64,000 bases of DNA, from NCBI RefSeq assembly GCF_949628215.1, contig NC_134280.1:10365795-10429794 (forward strand), given 5' to 3'. Source of the DNA: Phalacrocorax aristotelis. Its lineage: Eukaryota; Chordata; Aves; Suliformes; Phalacrocoracidae. Below the pieces are notes generated by a model that ran no database searches, was not told the DNA's origin, and saw only the letters and a list, made by a program, of their open reading frames with translations. The position numbers and the translations under genes are program-made. This document shows, piece by piece, positions 25,601 to 39,536 of this stretch; positions within the stretch are counted from its first letter, which is position 1, and every line of letters begins with the position of its first letter.

Positions 25601-28600
25601 CTTACCATTTGGATAAGTATTTTCAATTTTTATCAGAACCACAAAATGCATAGTTCAGGAGAAAGGATTGTCTGAAAGTTTATGAAGAGTTATAACTGAC
25701 CACAAATGTCCTTTGTTATTTTGTTCTTCAGGGGATGTTTTTGCTATACTTTGATAGAACTGTTACAGCTTTGGGTTTGTGGTTTTTAGTTGTTTGGGGG
25801 TTTTTTGAACCTGTAATCTATCTAACATATTGCTAGACTTGCAAATGACCTTCTTCTGAACTTCAGGCATTCACGCAGCCCTCCTGAAAGCAATGTCTAT
25901 GCAACTAAGTTTTTACTACTTTAGAAGTTAGAGTATAACCCCTGAGAGGTACCATTTCACGTAGCCCTGTGCTGTTCACTGTGGTAGCATTGCTCCTCCA
26001 CTGTGAAAGAGTCCTGCTTGGTCTGTACAAGTGCTTAACATGGAAAGATCCCCCAAATTATTTTGTATTTCGGCAGTGATATTATATATGAAATGGGAAA
26101 TTAGATTTAAGCTTACAAGTTGGCAGATTTATGGTTTTTAGTTGATATTTCATCCTTAATGTGTGTATTTCCTTTCAGGGAAAGCAGAAACAAACCAAAC
26201 GTACTACGACATTTTTCCAGTTCTGTAATGCAGAATCTGGAATACTGTTGTGCACTGATGTGGCTGCCAGAGGATTGGATATTCCTGAAGTTGACTGGAT
26301 TGTGCAGTATGACCCTCCAGATGATCCAAAAGTAAGTTAAGGAAATGGAGAAACTTCACAGCAGCAAACCAATCCTAGCTACAAACATAGCTGCAGAGAA
26401 TAGCTGAAACTGCCACTTCACAGAGAGGTCAGGATTCAGGCACGTTGATATCTAGCTGCTGATTTCTTCCCCTCGCCAGCACCTTTTAGGAGTTGCTTTT
26501 TAAAACAATTCTTTGTGCTCTTAAATTAATTTAAAAACTAATCAGCTAAACAACAAAACGCTTCTCAGGAGTTTGAGTTTATATATACATCCCTGAGTCT
26601 CCCAACAGCTTTTCCAGTGGATTTTGTTCTTTTAAACCAGTATTCTTACTTGAATAAAAACAAACGAAACTCAAAAAACTCAGAATTCTGTTTTGACAAA
26701 TTTACAGAGCAAATATACCAACAGCAAAGTTTAATTTTCAGTTACAGCAGACTAAGATTTTTTATTTTAATCAGTAAAAGGTAAAATACTTTTAGTCAAG
26801 GTTCTGTCTTAGCCTAATGATGCTTTGCATCTTCAGCACTTGGTTTCCCTCATCCATGTGTCGATGCTAGGAAAAAGTCTTAAAAATTAACAGATGATGC
26901 ATTACATTCTATTAATGTTAAACTGGGGGGGGGGGTTGTGAAGCTGTTTGACTATTACATGTTTGAAAGACTGATCTGACTTGCTGTTTCTTATTCTTTC
27001 CAAAAGGAATATATTCATCGTGTTGGTAGAACTGCCAGAGGCATAAATGGTAGAGGACACGCTCTGCTCATTTTACGACCAGAAGAACTGGGCTTTCTTC
27101 GTTACCTAAAGCAAGCCAGGGTAAACTGTCTTGATTTTTTTTTTTACTGTGCAACTGTTTTTTTAAAGGCAAAAACTGTAATGATTACAATTTTTCAAGC
27201 AAAAAAACCATTCTGTTGCTTAGGAAATATTTAACTGACCATCTGACTCGAAAGTCAGCAGCGCAAAGGTAAATATTAAGTGTATTTATAGTTACTTTGC
27301 AGCTGTGCAACTTGTGTTATTAAAAAATAAATCAATTTCCGATGACCTCTCTGTGGAAGGACACTGGGAGCTTGACCATCCAGGGGAAATTAAAACCCAG
27401 ACGTAGCTTGTGCATTGTTTTATTTTTCCTGTTCAAAGAGTCAGTTGCGTTTTGTTCAATTCCAAAAGAAGCATAGCCTTCTTCTAAACGTAATCGTTTT
27501 GATGTGATAGCACTGTGCATAGCTTCTTGGTTGCTCTTCTTACGGGCTTGTTTACAGTAGTTTTGCTACTTGTAACACAAGTGGTACAGCTGCTAAAGCA
27601 AAAGCTGAAGTGGTAAAAGTGTCATACTGAGCATATTTATTACTCTAGCTTAAAGGACATGATAATAGTGGCATATTGATGTAAAAGCACTTAACAGATA
27701 CAGTTGTGATATTAAAAAAGAATCTGTTATGTAGCAAGTCTTTTTCTGTTTGTCTTAGGTCTTGGACACATTTGCTATTTATACATTATAAATAACTTTG
27801 ATATTTTATTTCCTTTTTTTTTTAAGGTACCATTAAGTGAATTTGAGTTTTCTTGGTCAAAAATTTCAGACATCCAGTCTCAGGTATGAGATGACTTCAT
27901 ACTACAGCTACTGTGAATATATGTGTAATAATTTACATGGAGGATGTTAGTCCATAACGACTGCAGTTTAAAAATATATATGCTTGCTTGGAAAAGTTCC
28001 TGTAGATGAGTACTGTGCAGTAAATCCTCCTGCCATACTGTCCCTTGAGGGCAGGAAAGCAATAAAATGTTTAGAAGTTAAAGATTAATTTTAACACCTA
28101 GTACTAAATTGCTGTTATTATACGGTATGAATTTGCTTGTAAGAATTGGTTTTTTGCATTACATCGCAAAACCACTGTGAGACAAACAAACCTGTTTTCA
28201 ACTTTTGAAGCGAATGTTCTTGTCTAGCGTAGCAAACAGGGTTTCAGTAGCTTTTATTGAATAGTTATGTATGTTCAGATTGGTTGAGAGTAACGTATGT
28301 CTTATGAAATGATATACTCAGACTTCAGTGTGCAGAAGGAGATCCAGTACCAACACTCAGAAGTGTTAGTGAAGGCTCCAGGTGTATTTTTAAGTAGCTG
28401 GTATAATAAAGCTCACCATCATCTAAACCTGTCTTATGCTTCATTGCTACAAAAATAGCCACAGAGCACAAAGTCGAATGGCATAGATGGTTCTGTAGAC
28501 GTGACTTTCTATTGTTGTACAGTTTTGTGAATCATTCTTTTAATAAAAGCTCTGTAAAGCTTCTTTGCAGTACTTAAATTGGAAATAGCAAGTACAAGAA

Positions 28601-30207
28601 ACAGTGAAGACAGTCCTTAGAAAAAGATTCCTAGTTACGAATAATTAGGAAGTAGTGGTGTCTCATGTAACTTATTTTTAGTTGCTGAATTAATGTATTT
28701 TAAACATCAGGTGAGAAACTTGGATCTAAGGAGTATTGGGAACTTAGATTGCAACAAATAAAATGTCTCATTCTACACTAGTGCATCTGCATTTTTATCT
28801 TAGAATTAATACTGCTTAGTTTACAATGCATTTGCACCATAATAGGTAAGACTAAATACAGAACTAAATGGAATGGTATGCTTTAGATGTCTGACTTAAA
28901 AGCATACAGTTGCTGTCCATTAATTCTCAGTACACATAGTTTCATGGTGTGGTTGCAGTTGTGTGCTCCTTGATTACCTTTTTTGGGACAACCCAATTAA
29001 TATTTCTGGAAAATTCCATATTGCTGAGGCTTTGTACTGTAACTCAGCTTCAGGCTTTTTTGTCCCTATATTTGTTTATAAAAGCACTCTGATATATGTA
29101 TGTGCACTCTACTAACAGGGCAATTTTGCTGAAGTGAAGAGTGAATGTCACTGCAACTCACGCACTAAATAATTTGCTTGAATATAATTTATACAATCGT
29201 TACAGCTATAATTGGATGTGTCTTTTGGCTTATGTTCTTTTTTCCCCTCACTAGCTGGAGAAACTGATCGAGAAGAACTACTTCCTTCACAAGTCAGCCC
29301 AGGAGGCATACAAAGCTTACATCAGAGCTTATGACTCCCATTCTCTGAAGCAGATCTATGATGTCAATAACTTGGATCTTCCCAAAGTCAGCCTTTCGTT
29401 TGGTTTTAAAGTGCCTCCATTTGTTGACCTCAGTATCCTTTTACTCCAGTGTTTCAAAGCTGAATTTCTGCTTTATAAATGTTAAATGCAACTTAGTGAA
29501 GTTCCTCTGTCACTTCAAATTCTGATATTTTTTTTTGCCATTAATCACATGAAAGCATCGTGCTCCAAACATGGTTTATCAAAGAAAACGTTTAATTGCC
29601 ATTTTTGCAGTTTTAGTATTTGCTTACATATATGTTTCAGTGCATGTACATGCTTCAGTTGCTGCAGGGTGGCAGATACTGGAATATTGCATTCACGTTC
29701 TAGAGGACTGTTCTCCTCCATGCGGTTATTTTCACTGAAAGGTCCATGCTTAAGTTTAATAATCATGGAATATTGAAATAGAGGGGCAAGAGCACGAAGT
29801 AGGAGACTGTAGCTAAATTACTGACAAACTTGCCAGTTTGAATTTGAAGCAGTTGTACTTTGGCCAGCTTAGTTGGACAACTGGAGGAATAAAAGCATTA
29901 TTTAGAACCACAGGAACAAAGTTCTAGTTTAGTCTCTAGTTAAGCAACTCAACTTTTTGTACAATGCTGTTGTTTTTTTCTCACATGAATAACTCTTACA
30001 GTACCTAAAAAAAGCAAGATTTCAAATTATTCCTTTTTAAGTTCTTTAACCAATAAAATTTCAGATGTGAACAGCAACCATGGGAGAAGACTACAGAAAA
30101 GAGGTGGAGGTGGGGGATTTGGTTACCAGAAATCGAAGAACGTCCACAAAGCTAAAATCTTCAAACACATTAGCAAGAAATCGGACAGTCGGCAGTTTTC
30201 TCGCTAA
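19184..30207 (+). CDS. DDX18: DDX18, DEAD-box ATP-dependent RNA helicase 18 (14 coding exons)
   Basis: Nucleolar RNA helicase (orthologue of yeast Has1) that remodels pre-rRNA during ribosome subunit assembly. Coding exons: 19184-19301, 19430-19597, 20624-20761, 21282-21417, 21891-21991, 22107-22306, 22395-22509, 24073-24212, 25043-25204, 26179-26331, 27007-27120, 27827-27883, 29255-29432, 30065-30207. All introns are GT-AG and the phases join without a break into about 640 residues (human about 670). The N-terminus keeps a basic [20 protein letters not shown] block, then an Ala/Glu/Lys-rich, poorly conserved linker and an acidic run before SLPLGVTG. Helicase motifs by residue: Q motif (Gln176), AKTGSGKT 193-200, PTREL 229-233, TPGRL 278-282, DEAD 303-306, SAT 334-336, TDVAARGLD 452-460, HRVGRTAR 481-488. 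A conserved C-terminal extension and a glycine-rich [10 protein letters not shown] tail with basic residues follow. The start ATG has A at -3 and lines up with the family start. A second ATG 33 bp downstream is in frame and also conserved. No defect is visible. Confidence 0.98.
19302..30064 (+). other. DDX18: DDX18 introns
   Basis: Thirteen short introns. The largest are intron 7 (22510-24072), intron 12 (27884-29254), intron 2 (19598-20623), intron 9 (25205-26178) and intron 8 (24213-25042). They hold simple repeats: (TA)n at about 20128-20142, (AAAG)n at about 22510-22530, an A-run at about 23036-23047, and a G-run of about 11 at 26925-26935. I looked for box C/D snoRNA signatures (RTGATGA paired with CTGA) and found no convincing pair. 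No transposon is recognised inside the gene. Confidence 0.7.
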
Positions 30208-30419
30208 TCATACATTCATTAAAATGGGCTGTGGCATTGAAGTAACTACGCTGATCAAAACCATCCGACAGTTACTTTCAATTTAAACTGCTCTTTTCAC
30301 ATTTTTAGGGGTCTTCATGATTTTGTTTCTGGCAACATCTTTTATCTTTCAGTTCCGGAAGATTCTTTCTTTGGAAAAGATTGTTGCTGTAAGGAAGAAG
30401 ATATTTGGATATAATTAAA
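30208..30419 (+). promoter_or_regulatory. DDX18: DDX18 3' UTR start and candidate poly(A) signal
   Basis: The 3' UTR follows the TAA at 30205-30207. The first poly(A)-signal variant is ATTAAA at 30414-30419, about 210 bp after the stop. No perfect AATAAA is obvious in the next several hundred bases, so the true cleavage site may be here or further downstream. Confidence 0.4.
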
Positions 30420-30429
30420 TTAATACTAC

Positions 30430-33400
30430 AGAGGTTTTATTAAGGAGGAAAAAATACTTCTAGGCTTTATAGAAGAATTTGCTTTACATTTACCTTTTCC
30501 TCTGCACACCTCTGAAAATGCTAGAGTAAAGGCAAGGACAGCTTACAGTGTGAGATCGAAAAAAAAGGTTTGCTCATGGGAATCAGTGCAAGGGCGTTTA
30601 GTGCTACAGAACTCTCTGTCCATCAAATATGCTGAAGAATATAGGAAGATTCCTTTAGAACATAACATACTTATGAATAGTTAAGGCAATATGAGATTGT
30701 GATTCATTTCAGTCACGCTGTCTGTATAACAGGTAGAGTGTCCAAGATCAAAAAAAAAAAAAAATTCTTATACCACATCTGGGACACGCTTAATACTGTT
30801 TCTTTTAATGTTGTGATAAAATGGTAACGTTCTATTGAAATGTTTGGTTTTCCTTTATGTTCTCTTTGAATTTATCCATCTGGTAATGTCTGGTGTACTC
30901 TTATGAATTCGCAAAGGAATTAAGAAAAGACTACATAAATTGAAGCACTCAGCCCAGGTGTTTTTTAAAATGCTCCATAACTCTGATGCAGTGAGAATGT
31001 TTGCAGTTGTATCTTGTAAATTACAAAAGTGAAAAGCTTTTTAGTCTTACTTTATCAGATCATTGATGGGCAGAGGCAAAGATACAGCGACAGGATTGAG
31101 GGCGTGGACGGACTCAGTAAGGAAAAAAGTGAAATGGGGTATAAATATACAAGAATGTGTGTTGGTTTGTTTGGGTTTTTTTTGAGGGAGAAATGTAAAA
31201 GACTGGAATGGAGGAGGGTGGAATACATGTTGCAAACAGAACAAACACGGAGACTAAAAAGAGGATACACAAGTTGGGCAAAAGTAGCGTAACTATGTTA
31301 TGTGTATTTTTTAGATCTCTACCATTGTAGAAGTAGATAACTCTCCTTAGGAAGCTACGATGGTGGTGGGCAACAGTATTTCAAAAAAGTACGTCACCAG
31401 CATACAGGTGAAGGGTTCTTTCTACACCTGCAAGCTGTGCAGTAACAGTATAGGAATTAACTTACATTATAGTGAAATTGAGGGACTCATTAGACAAACT
31501 GCAAAAAGTAATTACTCAGGAAGATATGTAAGCAAAGCTGCAGTAAACCACCGAAAAAGTCAGGGTGTGGTTATGTGGGCGCAAGCAGTGTAAATGAAGT
31601 AGTGTGGAGTGTTTGTCTGGAACAGGAAAAAAGCTGAGCTGATGGCCACAGCCAGTGACCACCTGTCTGACCGTGTGCTGCATACACCCAGAACTGGTTG
31701 GGCCTAAAAGCACATCAGAATTCTTGCCACTTCTCTGTGTAGGCAAAAATCTGCTTCACAGAGAACTGCTTTTTTTCTGTCACTCGTTCTGGGAACAGAA
31801 GGCTGACTGCCTTCCCAGCAGCTAGACAACTTCCAGCTCCATCTAATTTTTTCTTTGACAGTGCCTCAATTCTTCCACTTTCTGAAGTCTGACACAAAGA
31901 CAACTAAAAAGTAGGGGTTTGGCATGAGTCTGCACAACTCGTTTCTGGTATTTGGTGTGCATTTTCTTACATACCCTAATAGAAAGGAATCTTTGAAGTA
32001 ATCTCATCTAGGAGATGAAAAGACTGGATGGTTTTGCTATAAAGTAGTACCAGCTTACACTGAAGAAAAAGCTAACACTGTAACTTAAACACTATAAATG
32101 TATAATGGCTGCACAGTCTGAAGTAGCTACAGAGCCTGCTATTTCACACTAATTTCCTGATGAAGTAGAAGAGACATTCCTGAGCCGAGACTTAAGTGGG
32201 TATTGAAAGAGAAGGGCTTCAGCTTCCTGGCTTGTGCAGGTGCAGTTACCTTTCTCTTTGTTTATGAAATCATAAATGAAAACTAGTTTCCAATGAAATA
32301 TCTCTGTCTATCAGGCAGCATCTTCTCTGCTGTGGTATTGCAAGAAGTTTAAAAGATTGTCAGATTGGAAATCTAACGTTTCCTTTGCAACTTACCCTGT
32401 TATCAATCTTGTCAGCAGTTAATAGACCTCAGCCATCGGACTCTCAAGGCTTGTCTCATAACAATGACTGATAGGTTGGGGACTAATACTGTGTGCCTTG
32501 AGAAATTGCCTTCTTTTTCTGAGAACCTTGACAAAGAAATTGGACTCTTTAAACCACTTACGGGGGTGATCAAAACTGTCCTGCTTGAACTGGAAGGTTT
32601 TTTGACAGTTCTTGGAACAGGCCTGTAAAGGAGAATTCCATTGCCGAGCTACTGCTCATAATCATGAAAAATCTTGTCACTATCTGAGTTTCCCACACCA
32701 TAAGGCTGCCGAGTTAGACACAAGCACAAGACCAGTCGGAAAGCATGGCCATTAAATTTTTCAGGGTGAATGTCACAAGTGGAGGGCACATTTACTGACA
32801 GTGGAGAGCAAAAATACCTGAGAACTGGGTAAGATATTCTCTACCTAGGTCTGCTGTAAATAAGAGGTATATTTATATTTTAGCAGCAGAAATTAGCCTT
32901 TTTGTTTCATGTATGAGTTGGTAACAAGTAAGCTATCAAAGGTTTAGGTACTCTAATGATTTATTTTCAAGCCAATAAGGTGCAGGGGAAGCAAGCTTTC
33001 ATAGGAACGGTGAAAAAGACTACATGATTAAAAATAAAAAGCCCAAACACATGGGTAGAGGTCCTCAGTTCCTTCCCACTGTGAGGGAAGGCAGGGTGCT
33101 GACAGGATACACCACAGGTCTGTGACTGGTGGTTTTAGTTTTACCACAGTCATGTTTAGGGGGCAGTGGTCCAGTTACTTTAGCCCCCCAAAGCTTACAA
33201 GGGACTTTGAAGAGATCTAAAAACCTAACGACTAGAAAAGAGCTGGTTATTGGCCCTTCAAAGGTGGGTTGTTCAGTTTGGTTTGTTTTTGTTGGGTTTA
33301 GGGTTTTTTTTCCAAGCTGAAAGAAGCCTATAATCAGCTAGCTAGGCATGCAGAATAAAATCTGTCTCTGCTCTCAACTTTTGCTCTACTAGCTTGATTT

Positions 33401-36400
33401 CCTCGGGATTTTAGCTGCTTGGCTTGACAGGAGAATTCATGCAACTGTTTCCAATGCTTTTGTTTGCTCAAGATTTATAGAAGATGCTGAGCCATGACAA
33501 TAAGAATCAGCCTTTTGAACTGGAATGCTCTTTGCTTCTAAAAAATTTGCTGGCTTGCATCAAAGTCATAAATATTATAATGTCGCTTGTGTCAAATCTC
33601 TTTATTGCACAGCCACGTGGGGAAGAGATTACCTTTTTTTCCTCCTCTTAGCCACCACAATAAACATTTGATGTGGAGTTGCAAGACGAGGTAAAGGAAG
33701 GATGCCATTAAGAGAATGGAAGACAAATGGAAAATCAGGGTGCTGTCTAGACACACGTTCACTTTGTCATATCAGGGTCATCCGGCTTAAGAACTGTGTT
33801 CACCTTGCAAAAAATACCTGAGCATACTCTACAATAGCAGTACATCTTCACACACTTCTCTAAGCTACAACACTGAAAAACATAACCCTGTACTATTTTT
33901 TCCCCTTGGTCAGAATTAAAAAGAAGAAAACCATAGGCTCTGCAAAATCTTGTATAACGGCTTCAAAGCTTCTTCCAAGCGCTTCTTTCTATTTTGGCTG
34001 TCATCTGAAGCCATTTGCCTGTGCAGGGCTTTCTGGGCTCCTCTGTGAGAGGCTGCAATCCCCTGTGGATGTTGACAATCACAGGAATGTTAAATGTGTT
34101 ACTCTGTGTAACTAAGACTAGATGTTCGCTCGCAGGCATTGACAGACCACGTGAATTTGTAGGAGCTATTGCATCTTATAAACTCTGTATAAACGTTCTT
34201 GATACGTTGTCACTTATTCTAATTAATAAGGACCCATCTGTATGGGAAGAGAAAACAGACTTGTTTTCAGGTAGCAGAGAAGTTCTACCCAGCATCTTTT
34301 TCTAATTGTTATTAGGAAACCTGAGAATGAATTTATGAAATGTACATAGTAACACTAATAACTACAAAATGGAATTTGAGAACATAAACGTAACCATAAA
34401 ATGATGTTGCATTAAAAAAAAAAAGCAACTTCATTTTTTCATTGAAAGTGTATTCAATGGTATCTTTACTTTCCTCTCTTAATTGTGGCAGAAGAAAAGT
34501 TAGCCAAGTGCCATGTACTACTAAAAGAGGAAGTTCATTAATACTAAAAAAAGAATCCTTAACTTTTCCTAAGCCCTAGCTGCAGATGACCTGTAACAAA
34601 ACTATATGAAGTGCTAAATGATTATTTAAACATTCTATTTTCTACTTCATTGCAAAAGTTTATGAATCTTTTTCTGGTGCTTTGCAAGTATCCGCTACTA
34701 TAATTTTATGTAAACGCTCCACAATTTTTTGTCCCACTTCCTACATAAATTTAGCAAGGGATTTTTTGTAAATAGGATAGTTAATATTTCAGGTGCAAGC
34801 TAATGAATAAGGTATACAGGTTTCAATCATTAAACTCATTCAAATAATTCTTTCTTTGAATATGGGTACGAAACTTGTCTGTTCAAAAGTATTGCACAGA
34901 GAAACAAACCATGCACACACATATATTCCAGACGTATTAATGATGAACTCATAAAGGCCTTGGTTTACTCTGTGTTCATTCCACTTTATAATGGCAGTGG
35001 AATTAATTAGTAGTAATATGGGGCTCATATGAGGAATGTTTTGTGAATACTTTGTCCAAGGAAAGAGGCCATTTCTACCAAACTTAAGACAAATGTGAAA
35101 GAGATGCTGCACGGGTTTGATGCGAGCTAGAATGAGAATCAAAGGCATTTGGCCACTGCAGTTTTCTCAGACAGCAATTAAAACAGAAATCAATGGATGT
35201 GGGCCCCTAAATAACTTTGAATCTGGCACTTAAAAATACTAAAATCCACAAGTGGAAAGTCCATGTCTTGTACACAGTCAAAATAATAATTAAGAAAAAA
35301 AATCTGGCTCTTCCTCAAGGTTGTTGATGGTAGCAGAAGCCAATAGTCAAGGGCAAGCAAATTAGATTTACTAAACTATAGGTCACTAGTTGAGGGGCTT
35401 TTTTATGGGGTTGCTCCAACAGGAGGAAAGCCTAATGTTAGCAAATCTGCTACTATATAATCCCCTCTGTATTAATGCGTTGGCCTTAGCTGCGCTAGGG
35501 CTTGTTATCTGTAAATGTGCATGCACACACCTCTGTGGCAAACCCAGTTCATGCAGGTATACAGATCTTTGCTGACTACCCCTTGTGTCTGAAAACCTTG
35601 TGCTTGGTGGTTTGCATCCTCATAGGTTACATAAAACATAACTGAATGGAAATTATTCTGTCAAAGATTTGGTCATTATTATTAATAAAATTAATACTAG
35701 CTAGCATTTATGTGACATCTAGATTCACCATCACATTTTCAATCATAAAAATATGAAACCAGCTGTCAAGGGCTTTTGAAGGTTTATTTTTGCCTTGATC
35801 TGAATTTTTTCTAGATATTTATTGAATTGCAGGATTTATGTAACTGGGTCTTCTGAAAACTGTATAATAAAGGAGGCTGGTTTTCTGTTAAAGAGCTAGC
35901 AGAGAAGGCAGGATGGAATAAAAATGCATCTACTAGAAGCTCATAGGACTTCTGTATCTAAAAAAATGGAGTCAAAACAGTCAAGTTCAGTGTAGTCCGT
36001 TTATGATGGTCTAAAAATCTGCTTCTCTCTAACAGCTAAAAGGAAACTCCTGAAACATGTAAACTGTATTTAATTTTTATATATTTGTTATAAAAATACA
36101 GCACCACTTCACATAATGTCTTGAAATTCTGTTATCTGGATGAATCATCATCCTCCAAAGCTGTTCCTAAGCAGCATGCTGTCCTTGAAAGTGCTTTAAA
36201 ACAGAGAGCTATAATGAAGCTGGCCTGGGTAGCTGCTGTCTTGTGAAGACAGCTGCTTCTTTAGCACAACTGTACAAAGAGGCGCTTGGACAGGAATTAA
36301 AAGGATGCAGGGAGGATTAAGCTAAGTTAAGACCTTCCAGACTGACAGAAAGAAAATAAAATTATGACAAGGCTGAGTCTGAGGAGATTAATTTCAATGC

Positions 36401-39240
36401 TGGCAGCCAGAAAAGTGAGATTTGCAGGTGGTGTTTGCTAAGGTGATGAGGGCTAGGAAATATGTTTTGCAATTCCTCACCTCTGTCACAAGTCCTTTTC
36501 TTCGTGATTCTCAGGTCGCCAGGGAAAAGTGAGAAAAGTTGCAAATGAAGGCGAAAAGGATTTAGACTCATTAGACTCATTAGACTCACTTAGACTCATA
36601 AGCAGATTACTATTTTCTACCCTTTTGCATTTTGCCTTCCTCAGACTTCTCAGCCCACAAAGCTCCAAACATCCAGACAGAAAGATGTATTTGTTGTTAA
36701 TTCCATCATCTTGCTCCAAGTCCTTAGTCACATATTTATTTGCTTTTTTTAAGAGCAATGAAACGGTGGTATCAGTTATCTTTTGAGGATGCACACTGCC
36801 ATACTTAGTTGAGAGAAGAAACTATGAAGATGCAGACTCTAGTTTCTGAAGTCACTGAAAAGTATCAGTGAATGAAACAAAGGATTTTAATTGTTTTCAT
36901 TGCACTTCCACATGGCAGTAACTTGTAATACTGCAACTACATAAAAGTAAACTAGGTCCTCCTTTAGTTTCAGTAGAACAAAAGTGTGATTTTGTTTTTT
37001 CTCTTTCTTGTTGTTTGGGGTTTTTTTTAATTGTTTCATGCAATATTTACTTGCATTTCTGTAATTTAGAAGGCATGAATACCTGCAAGTCTCCTAATTT
37101 TTTAAAATTCCCTCTTCTCTTTTTCAAAGTATACCCTGGTTCCTGAGACACTGAAGTGTGTTGCGATAGCAATCTTTGAGGAGCACTAAGCCTTTGCATT
37201 CACAGGACAAGACAGAAGCGGGGTAATTATCAAGAAAAAAATCAATCCTTTTGAGACTTTATTCAAACCTCTGTATTATAGGGCTAGGTTATTTCAGCCA
37301 AGGGGGAGGAAAAGGTGGGAGATTTCAATGCATTTGTCGTGTGAACTGGAATGTAACTATCCAGGTATGGCACATAACATACACATAATAAATAGGGGTA
37401 GAGGGATGGGACACACGGCTTCTAGGAAAGGATGATTTTGAGATCATCTGGGCTGTTTTAATAGTGGCACACACACAGTCTGCAAGCTACAAATGAAGTA
37501 TCCTCTCACAAGAAAAAGAAAACCTAATTTCCTGCAGAAGCAGGAACAAACAAATCATATCCCAGCCCATTTGGGCCCCTAAACATGAAACTTCTGCAGT
37601 TAGTCTGAGTCTTTAATAGTTGAGTTATTCAAATTGCGACAAGATTCTTTTATCCCTTTATCAAGTTCATAGAATTGGACTGCGAATTGTTGAAACATTT
37701 AGAAGTTAAAGGGCTTTTTTTATTTACTTGTTTCCCTTATTGCTTTTAGGTCTGGTGCCTTTTAAAGGAATAAAGCATTGTTCAGTAATTCTTTAGCTGC
37801 CATTTTAAAAGTAGCATTCATTAACAAAACGAGACACAAATTAGAATGGAGGGATATAAAGATAAACCATGCAAAGTTGCTTGTGAAGCAGTCACATGCT
37901 ATCTGCAAACCCTGACAATTTTTTTTACCACTGTCTAATTGTTTCAGATGCTGCTTTAGGCTTAACTTGCAGCGGTATTGTGAAAAGGCTTTTCTTAACA
38001 AGCTGTGTCAGATTCTGCCTATTGGAAGCTCAAGTGGCAAAATGCAAGACATTTAGCACTCAGAAGTCCTTCTCCGAATAATAAAAGCTGATGAGTAATG
38101 CAGATAGTTTTCTCTTTGCTGCTGGCTTATACTAGAGCACTTGTTAGAGCTGCTATAGGAAAGACCAGGATTTATTTGCTTTATGGTTCATCTGGTAAGT
38201 GAGTGAGGTGGCATCCAAAAGTTAACCAGGCAAAACAGCCTGGCTATTCTGACTACAGTTAATGTCTTTCGTTTCTGTAATATTTCATCATGTTCAGCTT
38301 TTGAAGTTGGGCTCCTGGAATGTGGCAAGCTGAACCCTGCTTGCTACAGGTAGCATAGTGGTGCTGTGAGAGGTTTATGTTTTGTCAGATGGTGCCGTTT
38401 CTTCAGTGAACATGAACGCAAGTGAAAAAGCACTGATATGAGCAGCATTCATTTTAGATGGGACAATTCTGACCCTGAAAATACTCCTCCTATACCTCAA
38501 AAACAAGCAACCAACCTCCTGTCCCCAAACTCTGCCCTGTTAGTCTGTGATTATAGGTGTGCTGCTATTTGCAAGGGAACAAACTTCACTGACCTTATTA
38601 GATCTTACTTTCATCATCAACATTTTGATCAACAACTTCAAACGCCTTTGGAGACCTCTCGATGGTACCATATGACCTGGTAAGGGAAAAGAGTCTGTGT
38701 TTTGTCCAGTAACTCCCACTGAAATTGTCCTGGTAATGGTCTAAGCAGGTGGAAATGCTGGTTACAGGTTGTAAAGGACCCCAGGAATAAAAGCAGTCTG
38801 GAATAAAGGATATTTCTTAAAGACCTTAGATATAATACCTTAAACACATCTTAAATGTAATACCCAGGTCGCTGTATGATCCTGTCACGCTACTTGTCAT
38901 CATTTATTACTCAGCAGGTGACAAAACTGATCACTGTATTTCCTTTCTGTGTATGACCCTGTTAACGTCTATTACAGACTTTGAAAGAGGTTGCATGTAA
39001 CAGGTTTAAAACTATTTTTGAAACATCTTGATTTTGAGGACAGATACTGGAAAGGGCCGGTAGAAGGGCGCATTTTCAGAGGCTGGGCACGTGCCTTTAG
39101 CAAAGAAACCGTGCCATGAAACTGCCCCGAAACAGACATAAAGGTGGAGATGTTCACAGCCACTTAAAAGTTTAAGAGAAGTAAACTGGAAAAACATCCC
39201 ATTTAAATGCTGCAGCCTAGAAATAACCCGTGTTCAGTAC
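30430..39240. other. DDX18-HTR5B intergenic region
   Basis: About 8.8 kb with no recognised gene or transposon. It contains an A-run (30752-30766), a four-copy 9-bp tandem repeat (36562-36598), and two blocks, about 32200-32760 and 33400-33700, that are not low-complexity and read like conserved non-coding elements by impression only. All open frames are short and unremarkable. Confidence 0.5.
36562..36598. repeat. 9-bp tandem repeat, TTAGACTCA x4
   Basis: Three perfect copies of TTAGACTCA (36562-36588), one inserted C at 36589, then a fourth perfect copy (36590-36598). On the minus strand each unit reads TGAGTCTAA, one mismatch from the AP-1 consensus TGAGTCA. Confidence 0.95.
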
Positions 39241-39345
39241 TAAACCCGTCACCAACCTCGCAGCCTGCGCTCGGCGGCGGGAAGGGGCCGCTCGCTCGAA
39301 GCGAGGCAACGCTCTGGCGGGAGCGCCGAGGGGAACATGGCGGCC

Positions 39346-39441
39346 GGGGGCTGTGGGGAGAAGGGGGTGTCCGGCCGCCTCACGGGGGCTGTCAGGAGAA
39401 TGGGGTATCCAGCCGCTTCACGGGGTCTGTGGGGAGAAGCT
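39346..39441. repeat. 38-bp tandem repeat in HTR5B 5' flank
   Basis: Two full imperfect units (39346-39383 and 39384-39421) and a partial third (39422-about 39441). Each begins GGGGGCTGT or GGGGTCTGT, contains GGGAGAA or AGGAGAA, and the full units end GCCGCYTCAC-like. Confidence 0.9.
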
Positions 39442-39536
39442 TGCGGAGGCGGCGCCTCTCGCCACAACGCAGCGGGCCGGACGCGGCGCAGGGGCTCCGC
39501 CACCGCCCCCGAGGCGGGGCGGGAGCGGCGGTGCCA

